From Pseudoalteromonas sp. S16_S37 (lineage in GTDB: Bacteria; Pseudomonadota; Gammaproteobacteria; Enterobacterales; Alteromonadaceae), in assembly GCF_014694405.1 (NCBI RefSeq), contig NZ_JAAUWV010000012.1:1-64000 (forward strand): DNA of 64,000 nucleotides. The letters run 5' to 3'. Numbering within the stretch: position 1 is the first letter of the stretch; each line of letters opens with the position of its first letter. Positions 44,704 to 54,854 of the stretch are shown here, piece by piece. The notes under the pieces are model-generated. The model saw only the letters and a list, made by a program, of their open reading frames with translations, did not search any database and had not been told where the DNA came from. The position numbers and the translations under genes were made by a program.

Positions 44704-45795
44704 GTGAGTGATTTATTATCCCAAGACGAAATCGATGCGCTATTGCATGGTGTTGATGAAGTCGATGAGGAAGACATCAATGATGGTGATGACGGTGACT
44801 CCACCGCGCTGCAATATGACTTTTCTTCGCAAGATCGTATTGTTCGTGGTCGGATGCCGACCCTGGAAATTGTAAACGAACGTTTTGCACGACATATGCG
44901 TATCAGCTTGTTTAACATGATGCGCCGCACGGCCGAGGTTTCAATCAACGGTGTGCAAATGTTGAAGTTTGGCGAATATATTCACACCTTATTTGTACCA
45001 ACAAGTTTAAATATGGTGCGCTTTAGGCCACTAAAAGGTACTGGTTTAATCACCATGGAAGCGCGACTGGTATTTATTCTCGTTGATAATTTCTTCGGTG
45101 GCGATGGTCGATATCACGCGAAAATCGAAGGACGTGAATTTACACCAACCGAACGCCGTATTGTGCAGATGCTTCTAAAAATAATTTTCGAAGATTATAA
45201 AGAAGCTTGGGCACCCGTTATGGATGTGTCGTTTGAGTACTTAGACTCAGAAGTAAACCCCGCAATGGCCAATATCGTTAGTCCTACCGAAGTGGTCGTT
45301 ATTAGCTCTTTCCATATTGAACTAGATGGCGGTGGCGGAGATTTTCATATTTCGTTGCCCTATTCCATGTTGGAGCCTATCAGGGAACTACTAGATGCCG
45401 GTGTACAATCTGACACTGAAGACACCGATTTACGCTGGAGTAAGGCTCTACGCGACGAAATAATGGATGTAGAAGTTGAGCTTTCAACGCAGTTGTTAGA
45501 AATTGATCTGACTTTGGCGCAGATTATGGAACTCAAAGCAGGCGATGTTATTCCTGTTGAAATGCCTGAATATATTACTGTGTTTATTGAAGAACTTCCT
45601 ACTTTTAGAGCAAAAATGGGTCGTTCAAGAGATAATGTTGCGTTGCAAATTAGTGAGAAAATCAAGCGTCCGGAATCTGTTAAATCAGAACTACACGTGT
45701 TTACCAAAGGTGGTAAAAAGCTTGATTCGGATGCAGAGTTAGCTGAATTAGAAGAAGATCTACATCTGTCGGAAGGTGTGGATTTAGACTGGTAA
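44704..45795 (+). CDS. fliM: Flagellar motor switch protein FliM
   Basis: FliM is the C-ring protein that binds phosphorylated CheY and reverses rotation. The 363-residue product starts MSDLLSQDEIDALLHG; residues 4-14 are the CheY-binding peptide found in all FliM. A CheC-like middle domain (FARHMRISLFNMMRRTAEVS; TSLNMVRFRPLKGTGLI) and a C-terminal SpoA domain (about 270-340) follow. It uses a GTG start with GAGGT upstream. FliN follows after 28 bp. Confidence 0.96.
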   Translation: MSDLLSQDEIDALLHGVDEVDEEDINDGDDGDSTALQYDFSSQDRIVRGRMPTLEIVNERFARHMRISLFNMMRRTAEVSINGVQMLKFGEYIHTLFVPTSLNMVRFRPLKGTGLITMEARLVFILVDNFFGGDGRYHAKIEGREFTPTERRIVQMLLKIIFEDYKEAWAPVMDVSFEYLDSEVNPAMANIVSPTEVVVISSFHIELDGGGGDFHISLPYSMLEPIRELLDAGVQSDTEDTDLRWSKALRDEIMDVEVELSTQLLEIDLTLAQIMELKAGDVIPVEMPEYITVFIEELPTFRAKMGRSRDNVALQISEKIKRPESVKSELHVFTKGGKKLDSDAELAELEEDLHLSEGVDLDW

Positions 45796-45823
45796 AGATT
45801 GATTATATTAAGGTTTTGATAGT

Positions 45824-46225
45824 ATGAGCGATGATCAAGATACAATGGACGAATGGGCTGCGGCATTGGCTGAAGCTGAAGAGTCTGAAGCGCCAAGCAG
45901 TGAACCAGAAGTAGCGGGGCTCGATGAGCTTAAAGATTCTACTGCCAATATATCTCCTGACGAAAAACGTAAGTTGGATACTATTTTAGATATACCAGTT
46001 ACCATATCAATGGAAGTTGGGCGTTCTAAAATTAATATCCGTAATTTATTGCAATTAAACCAAGGCTCTGTTGTTGAATTAGATAGAGTTGCGGGTGAGC
46101 CGTTGGATGTATTAGTTAATGGCACCTTGATTGCGCATGGCGAGGTAGTTGTAGTGAATGATAAATTTGGTATTCGTTTGACCGACGTGATTAGCCAAGT
46201 TGAACGAATTAAAAAGCTACGATGA
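45824..46225 (+). CDS. fliN: Flagellar motor switch protein FliN
   Basis: FliN forms the base of the C ring with FliM and helps dock FliH. The 133-residue product has an acidic N-terminal extension and the SpoA core LDIPVTISMEVGRSKINIRNLLQLNQGSVVELDRVAGEPLDVLVNGTLIAHGEVVVVNDKFGIRLTDV (about 55-122). It overlaps fliO by 4 bp (ATGA). Confidence 0.95.
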   Translation: MSDDQDTMDEWAAALAEAEESEAPSSEPEVAGLDELKDSTANISPDEKRKLDTILDIPVTISMEVGRSKINIRNLLQLNQGSVVELDRVAGEPLDVLVNGTLIAHGEVVVVNDKFGIRLTDVISQVERIKKLR

Positions 46226-46614
46226 AAAAGATAATCACGGGGCTGCTGCTAAGTGCAGCCCTGCCTGCGCAAGCGGCACAAAATGTCCCTGGCTTCAGCT
46301 CAGAATTGTTGTCTATGGGCTTGTCACTGATGTTGGTCGTCTTGTTGGTGATAGGACTGGGTTTGTTGGTTAAAAAGCTCAATCCAAATATCGGCAATAG
46401 TAAAGACTTTAAGGTGATCCGTAGTTTACCGCTTGGAACTAAAGAGCGGTTGATGGTGGTTGAGATTGACAATAAACAGCATTTACTTGGTGTAACACCT
46501 AATAGTATCAACTATTTATATCTGCTTGAAAAGCCGCTTGAACAAGCGGATATACCTGTTTTTGCAAAAGAGTTAAGCAAATTTATGGGCAAGCAAAACA
46601 ATAAGAACAATTAA
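46222..46614 (+). CDS. fliO: Flagellar biosynthesis protein FliO
   Basis: FliO is a small membrane protein that helps FliP assemble into the export gate. The 130-residue product has a signal-like N terminus ([11 protein letters not shown]) and one strong transmembrane segment ([25 protein letters not shown], about 29-53). A cytoplasmic domain with [33 protein letters not shown], the family hallmark, follows. It overlaps fliN by 4 bp and is 1 bp from fliP. Confidence 0.9.
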   Translation: MKKIITGLLLSAALPAQAAQNVPGFSSELLSMGLSLMLVVLLVIGLGLLVKKLNPNIGNSKDFKVIRSLPLGTKERLMVVEIDNKQHLLGVTPNSINYLYLLEKPLEQADIPVFAKELSKFMGKQNNKNN

Positions 46615-46615
46615 C

Positions 46616-47356
46616 ATGATTAGATTACTGATATTACTCGTTGGTCTTGGTTTTTTCCCATATGCTGGCGCGCAAGGGATTGATGCTCTAAGCGTAACAA
46701 CCAATCCTGATGGCTCGCAAGAGTACTCTGTAACACTGCAAGTACTCGCAATAATGACTGCGCTGAGCTTTATTCCTGCCGCTGTTATTATGATGACCAG
46801 CTTTACTCGAATCATTGTAGTGCTGGCTATTTTACGTCAAGCAATTGGTCTTCAGCAGTCCCCCTCAAATCAAATTCTTTTAGGTATGTCTCTGTTTTTA
46901 ACTTTTTTTATTATGGCTCCCATCTTTAGCCAAATAAATGACAGGGCGGTACAGCCATATTTGAATGAACAGCTAACGTCAATGCAAGCACTGGAGCAAG
47001 CCAAGGAGCCGATGAAAGCTTTTATGCTCTCTCAAACGCGCATTAAGGACTTAGAAACCTTTGCCAAAATAGCAGGTTATGACAAATTGGATAAACCCGA
47101 GGATACGCCTTTTGTGGTGATTATCCCAGCTTTTGTGACCAGTGAACTACAAACGGCTTTTATCATAGGTTTTATGTTTTTTATTCCATTTCTTATCGTG
47201 GATTTAGTGGTTGCCAGTGTTTTGATGGCAATGGGTATGATGATGCTTTCGCCGATGATAGTTTCATTGCCATTTAAGATTATGCTCTTTGTACTCGTTG
47301 ATGGTTGGGGGCTAGTTATGGGCACCTTGGCTCGCAGTTTTGGGTTAGGAGTCTAA
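46616..47356 (+). CDS. fliP: Flagellar export gate protein FliP
   Basis: FliP forms the core of the export gate with FliQ and FliR. The 246-residue product has a cleavable signal peptide ([17 protein letters not shown]) and four hydrophobic helices. It carries the family motifs [41 protein letters not shown] and [40 protein letters not shown]. Length is normal. FliQ follows after 1 bp. Confidence 0.96.
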   Translation: MIRLLILLVGLGFFPYAGAQGIDALSVTTNPDGSQEYSVTLQVLAIMTALSFIPAAVIMMTSFTRIIVVLAILRQAIGLQQSPSNQILLGMSLFLTFFIMAPIFSQINDRAVQPYLNEQLTSMQALEQAKEPMKAFMLSQTRIKDLETFAKIAGYDKLDKPEDTPFVVIIPAFVTSELQTAFIIGFMFFIPFLIVDLVVASVLMAMGMMMLSPMIVSLPFKIMLFVLVDGWGLVMGTLARSFGLGV

Positions 47357-47357
47357 T

Positions 47358-47627
47358 ATGGAGCCAGAAGTCTTTGTTGATATACTGAGCGATTCACTGT
47401 TTTTAGTGATCAAGCTAGTAGCAGCAATTGTACTCCCAGGCTTAATGGTCGGCTTAGTGGTGGCTGTGTTTCAAGCCGCAACGTCGATTAACGAACAAAC
47501 GCTAAGCTTTTTACCAAGGTTAATTATTACTATTTTGGCTCTTATCGTTGGAGGTCATTGGTTCACTCAAGAGCTGATGGACTTTTTTACTGGGATTGTT
47601 CTGCGGATCCCTGAAATAGCGGGCTAG
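47358..47627 (+). CDS. fliQ: Flagellar export gate protein FliQ
   Basis: FliQ wraps around FliP and FliR in the export gate. The 89-residue product has two transmembrane helices (LFLVIKLVAAIVLPGLMVGLVVAVF, and LIITILALIVGGHWF). Between them lies the conserved loop QAATSINEQTLSFLPRL. It starts 1 bp after fliP and is 3 bp from fliR. Confidence 0.95.
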   Translation: MEPEVFVDILSDSLFLVIKLVAAIVLPGLMVGLVVAVFQAATSINEQTLSFLPRLIITILALIVGGHWFTQELMDFFTGIVLRIPEIAG

Positions 47628-47630
47628 GCT

Positions 47631-48410
47631 ATGGAGTTTCCAATAGCAATCATTATGCAATGGCTTAGCGATTTGCTATTGCCGTTGGTGCGTATCAGCT
47701 CAATGATAATGGTGATGGCTGGTCTGGGCGCACAAACGGTGCCAACTAGAATCAAACTAGCTTTGTCTGTGGTAGTCACGTTCGCTGTGATGCCAGCCCT
47801 ACCTAAAGCGCAATTTGTTGAGCTATTCTCTTTCTCCATGTTGTATGTCGTTATTCAGCAAATGATAATCGGTATTGCGATAGGTTTTGCTTCTTTATTA
47901 CTTTTAAATACCTTTATTATCGCGGGTCAAATTCTAGCGATGCAAACAGGTCTCGGTTTTGCCTCAGTAGTGGACCCTGCAAATGGCTTGAGTGTGCCTG
48001 CTGTTGGTCAGTTTTACTTAATATTGGCGACTTTACTATTTTTTGTATTTAATGGGCATCTTATGATGATGCACATGATTATTTATAGCTTCGATACTTT
48101 TCCAATCAACGGTCAATGGTGGGTCGTCGACAATTACTGGCAGATAATTAATTGGGGAGGATGGATGTTTAGTACTGCGCTGGCTCTGTCTTTAGCGCCA
48201 TTAACCGCTATGCTGGTAATTAATATCTCGTTTGGTGTGATGACCCGAGCTGCGCCACAAATGAATATATTCTCAGTAGGATTTGCGTTTACCCTAGTTG
48301 CAGGATTGACCATTATTTGGGCAACGCTTGGCAACTTTGTTGTGCAATTTGAATTCCAATGGTTAAAGATGACAGAGCTGATGTGTAACTTAATAGGCTG
48401 TACGGTGTAG
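47631..48410 (+). CDS. fliR: Flagellar export gate protein FliR
   Basis: FliR completes the export gate with FliP and FliQ. The 259-residue product is very hydrophobic with about six membrane segments. It includes LLPLVRISSMIMVMAGLGAQTVPTRIKLALSVVVTFAVMPALP and the conserved GQILAMQTGLGFASVVDPANGLSVPAVGQFY. The C terminus has NIFSVGFAFTLVAGLTIIW. It is 3 bp from flhB. Confidence 0.95.
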   Translation: MEFPIAIIMQWLSDLLLPLVRISSMIMVMAGLGAQTVPTRIKLALSVVVTFAVMPALPKAQFVELFSFSMLYVVIQQMIIGIAIGFASLLLLNTFIIAGQILAMQTGLGFASVVDPANGLSVPAVGQFYLILATLLFFVFNGHLMMMHMIIYSFDTFPINGQWWVVDNYWQIINWGGWMFSTALALSLAPLTAMLVINISFGVMTRAAPQMNIFSVGFAFTLVAGLTIIWATLGNFVVQFEFQWLKMTELMCNLIGCTV

Positions 48411-48413
48411 CTT

Positions 48414-49544
48414 ATGGCAGAAGATTCTGGTCAAGAACGTACCGAAGAACCCACCGAGAAAAAAATCAGTGAGTCGCGTAAAAAAGGGCAGGTTGCGCGT
48501 TCCAAAGAACTTGGAACAACATTTGTACTTATTTTTTCTGCGATAGCACTACTTTTGTATGGGCCAGCGCTTGGCAAAGGGCTGTTTAATATCATGGGAC
48601 GAGCGTTAAGTTTAAATCGCAATGAAACCTATGATACGACAAAGATGTTTGCTATTTGGGATATTGCATTTTCCGAGTTACTTTTCCCATTCGCGATGTT
48701 TGTGTTGATCATTGCCTTGGCAGGCATCATTGGAAATACGCTTTTGGGCGGATTCAATTTTAGTTGGGAAGCGGCGGCACCAAAGGCAAGTAAAATGTCA
48801 CCAGCAAAGGGGTTGAAGCGCATGTTTGGTCCCCAAGCTGCTATCGAGCTATTTAAATCGATTCTGAAGTTTACCTTGGTGGCGGGGTTCGCTATTTTTT
48901 TGATCAGTGCTTTTTTCTATGAAATTCTTCACCTCAGTATAGAGTCTATTCCGAGTAGCGTGATACACGCATTGGAAATTTTAGCCTGGATGTTTCTAGG
49001 TATCAGTTGTACCACCATTGTTATTTCTGCCATTGATGCACCTTATCAAAGCTATAACCATCATAAGCAATTAAAAATGACGTTGCAGGAAATAAAAGAT
49101 GAATACAAAAACTCAGAGGGTGATCCACAAATAAAAGCCCGTATTCGTCGTACGCAAAGAGAAATGTCGCAACGTAGAATGATGCAAGATGTACCAGATG
49201 CGGATGTCGTTGTGACTAACCCAACACATTATTCGGTAGCATTGAAATACGACACGGAGAGAGCGGGTGCACCGATTGTGATTGCAAAAGGCGTTGATGA
49301 ATTGGCCATGCAAATTCGTAAAGTAGCCATTGGTAATGAAGTGCCAATTGTAGAGTCGCCTGCGTTAACTCGTTCTTTGTATCACACGACTGAAGTGGGC
49401 GAGCAAATCCCTGATCAGCTATTTACTGCAGTAGCACAAGTGTTGGCGTATGTATTTCAGCTAAAACGGTTCAATAAAGGTCGGGGACGCAGACCAACTT
49501 CTTTAGGTAAAGACCTACCCATACCTGATGATTTAAAGCACTAG
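48414..49544 (+). CDS. flhB: Flagellar export switch protein FlhB
   Basis: FlhB selects export substrates and switches from hook to filament proteins after self-cleavage. The 376-residue product has four transmembrane segments in the first 210 residues. The cytoplasmic domain has the autocleavage motif NPTH (VVVTNPTHYSVALKYD, about 264-279). It then shows APIVIAKGVDELAMQIRKVA and IVESPALTRSLYHTTEVGEQIP. A shorter relative without NPTH lies at 62020-62316. It ends the fliK-flhB unit. Confidence 0.96.
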   Translation: MAEDSGQERTEEPTEKKISESRKKGQVARSKELGTTFVLIFSAIALLLYGPALGKGLFNIMGRALSLNRNETYDTTKMFAIWDIAFSELLFPFAMFVLIIALAGIIGNTLLGGFNFSWEAAAPKASKMSPAKGLKRMFGPQAAIELFKSILKFTLVAGFAIFLISAFFYEILHLSIESIPSSVIHALEILAWMFLGISCTTIVISAIDAPYQSYNHHKQLKMTLQEIKDEYKNSEGDPQIKARIRRTQREMSQRRMMQDVPDADVVVTNPTHYSVALKYDTERAGAPIVIAKGVDELAMQIRKVAIGNEVPIVESPALTRSLYHTTEVGEQIPDQLFTAVAQVLAYVFQLKRFNKGRGRRPTSLGKDLPIPDDLKH

Positions 49545-49554
49545 AAGAGATTTT

Positions 49555-49570
49555 TGGCTCGTAACTTGCA
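49555..49570 (+). promoter_or_regulatory. Sigma-54 promoter of the flhA operon
   Basis: TGGCTCG-N4-TTGCA with GG at 49556-49557 and GC at 49568-49569 (12 bp apart); it is the same sequence as the flgJ element except in the spacer. The predicted start is near 49581, 28 nt before the flhA ATG. It would drive flhA, flhF, flhG, fliA and probably the che genes. Confidence 0.85.
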
Positions 49571-49608
49571 TTTTCTGCTTAGTGTCAATATTTTGCAGTT
49601 GTTAAGTT

Positions 49609-51705
49609 ATGGAATTTAAAGCGCTTTTATCGCAATTAAATAAAGATAAGAAAGAATATGCTAAAGGTGTGGGTACTCCGTTATTAGTACTTGCGGCGTT
49701 AGGTATGGTTATTTTGCCACTGCCTCCTTTCTTATTAGATATTCTGTTTTCTTTCAACATTGCTTTGGCGTTAGTCGTTCTATTGGTGACTGTGTACACC
49801 ATGAAGCCGCTAGAGTTTGGTATGTTTCCTGCTGTTTTGCTGATTGCAACTATCATGCGTTTGGCGCTCAACGTTGCAAGTACACGAGTTGTGCTTCTAG
49901 AAGGTCATAACGGTGGTGACGCCGCTGGTAAAGTTATCGAAGCATTTGGCTCTGTTGTTATTGGTGGCAACTATGCCGTTGGTCTGGTGGTTTTCCTTAT
50001 CCTTATTATTATCAACTTTGTTGTAATCACAAAAGGCGCAGGCCGTATTTCAGAAGTATCTGCACGTTTTACGTTAGATGCTATGCCTGGTAAGCAAATG
50101 GCGATTGATGCGGATTTGAACGCAGGTTTCATTAGTGCAGAAGATGCTCGAGCTCGTCGTGAAGAAGTAACTCGTGAGGCGGACTTTTATGGTTCGATGG
50201 ATGGTGCGAGTAAATTCGTTAAGGGTGATGCAATAGCGGGTATTGTAATTTTGGTTATCAACATTGTTGGTGGTTTGTTTGTAGGAATGATCCAACATGG
50301 TCTGTCTTTTAGCCGAGCGATGGAAGTTTATACCTTGCTAACTATTGGTGATGGTCTTGTTGCGCAGCTGCCTTCTCTGTTGCTATCAATTGGTACAGCA
50401 ATCGTTGTTACACGTCAAAATGAATCCCATAACATGGGTGAGCAGTTCAAAACTCAGCTTGGTAATGAAAAATCGCTATTCATTGCTTCTGGGATCTTAA
50501 TTGTGATGGGGCTTGTACCAGGTATGCCACATTTTGCATTTTTAAGTCTTGGCGCGTTACTTGGCTATTTAGCGTATTTTACTCAAAAACAGAAAAAAGA
50601 AGTTGCTGAAGCTGCCGCAGAAACAGCAGCGAAAGGTAGTGATGTTGCCACTAAGCAAGAGCAAAAAGAATTGGGCTGGGATGACGTACAACCAGTTGAT
50701 GTGATTGGTTTAGAAGTGGGTTATCGCTTAATCCCATTGGTCGACCAATCTCAAGGTGGTGAGTTACTCAGCCGTATTAAAGGGGTGCGTAAAAAGTTAT
50801 CTCAAGAACTTGGCTTTTTAATTCCACCTGTACATATTCGTGACAATTTAGAGCTAGACCCTAACGCATACAGCATTACGTTGATGGGCGTAGGCTCTGG
50901 TGAAGGTGAGCTTAAACATGGTGACGAGCTTGCTATAAACCCTGGTCAGGTGTTTGGTCCAATCAAAGGCATAGAAACGAAAGACCCTGCATTTGGCTTA
51001 GATGCTGTATGGATTAAGCCAGATCAGAAAGATGAGGCCCATTCTCTGGGTTATACCGTTGTTGATGCCGCGACGGTAGTCGCTACTCATATCAGTCAAT
51101 TACTGACTAACAACGCTTCTCTTTTACTAGGTCATGAAGAAGTTCAGAACTTACTGGATATGTTAGCTAAGAGCCACCCTCGTTTAGTGGAAGGATTAGT
51201 ACCGGATGTTCTTCCTCTTACTACGGTCGTGAAAGTACTACAGAATTTACTCAATGAAGGTGTGGCAATCAGAGACATGCGCTCTATTGTACAGACATTG
51301 GTAGAGTATGGTCCACGAAGCCAAGACCCAGATGTATTAACGGCTGCAGTGAGAATTTCACTGCGCAGATTGATAGTTCAAGATGCGGTTGGTAACGCAG
51401 ATGAGATCCCTGTCATAACATTGGCGCCTGAGTTGGAACAGATGTTGCATAACTCACTTCAGAACGCAGGTGATGAAGGGGCAGGTATCGAACCTGGTCT
51501 TGCGGAAAGGCTTCAAAACTCATTGAGAGAAGCCCATCAAACGCAAGAAATGCTAGGCGACCCGTCCATTTTATTAACCTCAGGTATGTTAAGAAGTGTG
51601 CTTTCAAGATTTGTTAAACATACGATCCCCGGCCTTCGCGTGATGTCATATCAGGAAGTGCCAGATGAAAGACAAATTAAGATTGTGAGCTCAGTTGGAC
51701 AGTAA
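49609..51705 (+). CDS. flhA: Flagellar export gate protein FlhA
   Basis: FlhA is the largest export-gate protein; its nonamer docks chaperones and uses the proton gradient. The 698-residue product has about eight transmembrane segments in the first 330 residues. The conserved FHIPEP-family loop follows them (KGAGRISEVSARFTLDAMPGKQMAIDADLNAGFISAEDARARREEV). A large cytoplasmic domain (about 365-698) has IGLEVGYRLIPLVD and RLIVQDAVGNADEIPVITLAPELEQML. It is 21 bp upstream of flhF. Confidence 0.97.
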   Translation: MEFKALLSQLNKDKKEYAKGVGTPLLVLAALGMVILPLPPFLLDILFSFNIALALVVLLVTVYTMKPLEFGMFPAVLLIATIMRLALNVASTRVVLLEGHNGGDAAGKVIEAFGSVVIGGNYAVGLVVFLILIIINFVVITKGAGRISEVSARFTLDAMPGKQMAIDADLNAGFISAEDARARREEVTREADFYGSMDGASKFVKGDAIAGIVILVINIVGGLFVGMIQHGLSFSRAMEVYTLLTIGDGLVAQLPSLLLSIGTAIVVTRQNESHNMGEQFKTQLGNEKSLFIASGILIVMGLVPGMPHFAFLSLGALLGYLAYFTQKQKKEVAEAAAETAAKGSDVATKQEQKELGWDDVQPVDVIGLEVGYRLIPLVDQSQGGELLSRIKGVRKKLSQELGFLIPPVHIRDNLELDPNAYSITLMGVGSGEGELKHGDELAINPGQVFGPIKGIETKDPAFGLDAVWIKPDQKDEAHSLGYTVVDAATVVATHISQLLTNNASLLLGHEEVQNLLDMLAKSHPRLVEGLVPDVLPLTTVVKVLQNLLNEGVAIRDMRSIVQTLVEYGPRSQDPDVLTAAVRISLRRLIVQDAVGNADEIPVITLAPELEQMLHNSLQNAGDEGAGIEPGLAERLQNSLREAHQTQEMLGDPSILLTSGMLRSVLSRFVKHTIPGLRVMSYQEVPDERQIKIVSSVGQ

Positions 51706-51726
51706 TAGGATTTAAGGGGTTGTAAC

Positions 51727-53226
51727 ATGAAAATTAAACGTTTTTTTGCCAAAGATATGCGCACTGCACTGAAAGAAGTGAAAGAAGAGTTAGGTGTAGA
51801 TGCGGTTATTATGTCAAACAAAAAGTTGGCTGATGGCGTGGAAATTGTTGCTGCAATAGACAACGACCGTGCGCCTGCAACACCTAAATCAACTAATCAA
51901 GCGCAGGCAATGGAGCAATCTAAGCCTCGTTCTACAGGTCCACGCTTTGTTCGTCCTGAGCCACAAAGTGCACGTCCTGCACCACAAGCCCAAGTTGCGG
52001 ATAGTTTAGAAGCCTTGCTTGAGCGTCAGGCTCCTCGTCCTCGTTCACCGCAATTAGCTTCAATGTTTTCACAATCAGGTATTGATACAGAACAAGTTTT
52101 CAAACAGCGTCATCACGACTCTGCTCCTACTGGCTTTGAGCACCACGAAAGAGCGCCACAAAAATTTACGTCTAGTAGTATGGATAGAATGGCGCGAGAG
52201 CAGCGCCAAACGCATTCAGATACCGATTGGCAATTTGATGATGAGTTAGAGTCTGGCTTTGGTGATGAGGTGCAACATAGTGCAACAGAGTCTAACGAAA
52301 TGGCTTCAATGCGTGAAGAAATGAACGCGATTCGCCAGCTTTTAGAGCATCAAGTTTCTGGTCTTATGAAACAAGAAATGGCGCGCCGTGACCCAACGCG
52401 TGCATGTTTAATTGACCGCTTACAAGGCATGGGTATCGATGCTGAAGTTGCACAGCAAATGGCGTGTTTTATTCCTGATGATGTTTCTCGTAAAGAGGCA
52501 TGGAATGCGTTATTGAATATGGTTATCAATCAGATGCATACAACCAACAACGATATTCTTCGTCAAGGTGGAGTATACGCGTTTGTAGGGCCAACAGGGG
52601 TGGGTAAAACAACAACTGTTGCTAAACTTGCTGCTCTAGGCGCGCAAAAATTCGGCGCGGATAAAGTGGCACTGATCACAACCGACACATACCGAATTGG
52701 CGCTTATGAACAGCTATCTACCTATGGTCGTATTATTGGGTGCCCAGTTAAGCAAGTGAAAGATGCAAATGAACTTGCCGAAGTTTTATATCACTTACGC
52801 AATAAACGTCTAATATTAATAGATACAGCGGGTATGAGCCAAAGAGATTTGCGCTTAACAGAACAACTTAATACGTTGATGAGAAGTACTCGAGTTGATA
52901 TTCGTAGTTACCTAGTATTAAGCGCAACATCGCAAATGCATGTGTTGCAAGAAACTGTACGCCACTTCCAAAAAGTAAATTTAAGTGGCTGTATCTTTAC
53001 TAAACTTGATGAATGTCTAAGTTTAGGCGAGATTATTAGCATAGCGATTCAAAATCGCTTGCCAATAGGGTATCTTACTAACGGACAGCGAGTTCCAGAG
53101 GATATTCGTGTTGCAAATGCTCAAAAGCTAGTCAAAAAGGCAGAGCAATTGTATTTAAAAAGAATAAAAGCACAACATTCGAGACCTGTAGCAGTAGCGT
53201 CTCAGACAGTAGGAATGTATGATTAA
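51727..53226 (+). CDS. flhF: Flagellar polar-placement GTPase FlhF
   Basis: FlhF is an SRP-type GTPase that marks the cell pole for flagellum assembly. The 499-residue product has the N-terminal MKIKRFFAKDMRTALKEVKEELGVDAVIMSNKKL and a variable basic, proline-rich linker (about 60-190). The NG GTPase domain has GPTGVGKTTTVAKLAALG (P-loop), ITTDTYRIGAYEQL, LIDTAGMSQRD and TKLDECLSLGEIIS. It overlaps flhG by 8 bp, consistent with their joint control of number and place. Confidence 0.95.
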   Translation: MKIKRFFAKDMRTALKEVKEELGVDAVIMSNKKLADGVEIVAAIDNDRAPATPKSTNQAQAMEQSKPRSTGPRFVRPEPQSARPAPQAQVADSLEALLERQAPRPRSPQLASMFSQSGIDTEQVFKQRHHDSAPTGFEHHERAPQKFTSSSMDRMAREQRQTHSDTDWQFDDELESGFGDEVQHSATESNEMASMREEMNAIRQLLEHQVSGLMKQEMARRDPTRACLIDRLQGMGIDAEVAQQMACFIPDDVSRKEAWNALLNMVINQMHTTNNDILRQGGVYAFVGPTGVGKTTTVAKLAALGAQKFGADKVALITTDTYRIGAYEQLSTYGRIIGCPVKQVKDANELAEVLYHLRNKRLILIDTAGMSQRDLRLTEQLNTLMRSTRVDIRSYLVLSATSQMHVLQETVRHFQKVNLSGCIFTKLDECLSLGEIISIAIQNRLPIGYLTNGQRVPEDIRVANAQKLVKKAEQLYLKRIKAQHSRPVAVASQTVGMYD

Positions 53227-54079
53227 CACAGTATTAGATCAAGCAAGTGGCCTGCGTAAAATGAGTCAAAATAATAATCACGGTGTTAAAGTTATCGCGG
53301 TAACTGGTGGTAAAGGCGGAGTGGGTAAAACCAATGTATCGTTAAATACAGCTATCGCACTAGGCCAGCTGGGAAACCGTGTATTGGTGCTAGATGCCGA
53401 TTTGGGCTTGGCTAATTGTGATGTTATGTTAGGCCTAAGGGTCGAAAAAAACCTTTCACATGTGCTCTCTGGTGAATGTGAGTTGGACGAAATTTTGGTA
53501 GAGGGCCCTGCGGGAATAAGAATTGTACCTGCTACGTCTGGTTCACAAAGCATGGTTGAATTAACGCCTGCGGAACATGCGGGTCTTATCAGGGCATTCA
53601 GTGAACTTAATACTGAATTTGACATACTTATTGTGGATACAGCCGCAGGTATTTCAGATATGGTATTGAGTTTTTCTCGCGCCGCTCAGGATGTTGTCGT
53701 GGTAGTTTGTGACGAGCCTACCTCTATTACCGACGCCTATGCATTAATTAAGGTACTTAGCCGCGAGCATGGCGTTTATAAATTTAAAATTGTTGCTAAT
53801 ATGGTTCGCAGTTTACGCGAAGGGCAAGAATTATTTGCTAAACTCTCAAAGGTGACGGATAGATTTTTAGATGTAGCGCTGGAACTTGTAGCAACGATAC
53901 CGTTTGACGAAAATATGAGGAAGTCTTCAAGACGTCAGAAAACGATTGTAGAGTTGTTCCCTAATTCACCTGCTGCTGTGGCATTTAGAGGTCTTGCAAG
54001 CAAAGCTGTAAAGTGGCCAATCCCGCACCAACCTTCGGGTCATTTAGAGTTTTTTATTGAACAACTTGTCAATGGTTAA
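53219..54079 (+). CDS. flhG: Flagellar number regulator FlhG (FleN), MinD-like ATPase
   Basis: FlhG is a MinD/ParA-type ATPase that limits the flagellum number, counteracting FlhF and FlrA. The 286-residue product has the deviant Walker A GGKGGVGKTN (about 30-39), DADLGLANCDVMLGL, and IVDTAAGISDMVLSF. The N-terminal tail (QASGLRKM) includes the DQAxxLR motif, which stimulates FlhF in relatives. It overlaps flhF and is 2 bp from fliA. Confidence 0.94.
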   Translation: MINTVLDQASGLRKMSQNNNHGVKVIAVTGGKGGVGKTNVSLNTAIALGQLGNRVLVLDADLGLANCDVMLGLRVEKNLSHVLSGECELDEILVEGPAGIRIVPATSGSQSMVELTPAEHAGLIRAFSELNTEFDILIVDTAAGISDMVLSFSRAAQDVVVVVCDEPTSITDAYALIKVLSREHGVYKFKIVANMVRSLREGQELFAKLSKVTDRFLDVALELVATIPFDENMRKSSRRQKTIVELFPNSPAAVAFRGLASKAVKWPIPHQPSGHLEFFIEQLVNG

Positions 54080-54081
54080 CT

Positions 54082-54816
54082 ATGGCATCATCGGTGAGTA
54101 AAGCGATGGGGTATCAGACATCTGAAAATTTACATAAAGTGGTGGAACGTCATGCATCACTTGTCAAAAAAGTGGCGTGTCATCTATTGGCACGTCTACC
54201 TGCCAATATTCAGTTAGATGATCTGGTACAGTCCGGTATGATAGGACTAATCGAAGCAACTAAAAATTTCGATGCTTCTAAGGGTGCTAGTTTTGAAACG
54301 TTTGCTGGCATTCGCATACGCGGAGCCATGTTAGACGAAATTCGCAGAGGTGACTGGGCTCCTCGTTCTGTACACCGTAAAAGTAGAATGGTAGCTGAAG
54401 CCATTGCTGAGCTTGAATCCCTCCTCAATCGAGAACCAAAAGACACTGAAATTGCTGAAAAACTTGATATTACGCTAGATGAGTACCATCATATTCTAAG
54501 TGATGTTAATTGCAGTAAAGTCATAGGTATAGAGGATTTAGGTGTAGATGAGGATGTTATTTCGCCTGCTGACAACGATTTATCGCTAGACAAACCATTT
54601 AATAACGTTAAAAATGAACGCTTTAACGAGTCGTTAGTGGCAGCGATAAAATCTTTGCCGGAAAGAGACGCCCTAGTGTTGTCGCTTTATTACAACGATG
54701 AAATGAATTTAAAAGAAATCGGGCAAATACTAGATGTAAGTGAATCTCGTGTTAGCCAAATTCATGGGCAGGCAATGATAAGGCTAAGAGCCAAAATCAA
54801 TGACTGGGTCAATTAG
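54082..54816 (+). CDS. fliA: Flagellar sigma factor FliA (sigma-28)
   Basis: FliA directs RNA polymerase to late flagellar promoters, here those of flagellins 1 and 3. The 244-residue product has region 2 (VKKVACHLLARLPANIQLDDLVQSGMIGLIEATKNFDASKGASFETFAGIRIRGAMLDEIRRGDWAPRSV). Region 3 follows, then region 4 with LKEIGQILDVSESRVSQIHGQAMIRLR. It follows flhG after 2 bp. No anti-sigma gene flgM is in the window. Confidence 0.97.
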   Translation: MASSVSKAMGYQTSENLHKVVERHASLVKKVACHLLARLPANIQLDDLVQSGMIGLIEATKNFDASKGASFETFAGIRIRGAMLDEIRRGDWAPRSVHRKSRMVAEAIAELESLLNREPKDTEIAEKLDITLDEYHHILSDVNCSKVIGIEDLGVDEDVISPADNDLSLDKPFNNVKNERFNESLVAAIKSLPERDALVLSLYYNDEMNLKEIGQILDVSESRVSQIHGQAMIRLRAKINDWVN

Positions 54817-54854
54817 AGTAAAAATAATAGGTTCAAACCTCACTGGAGGATGTT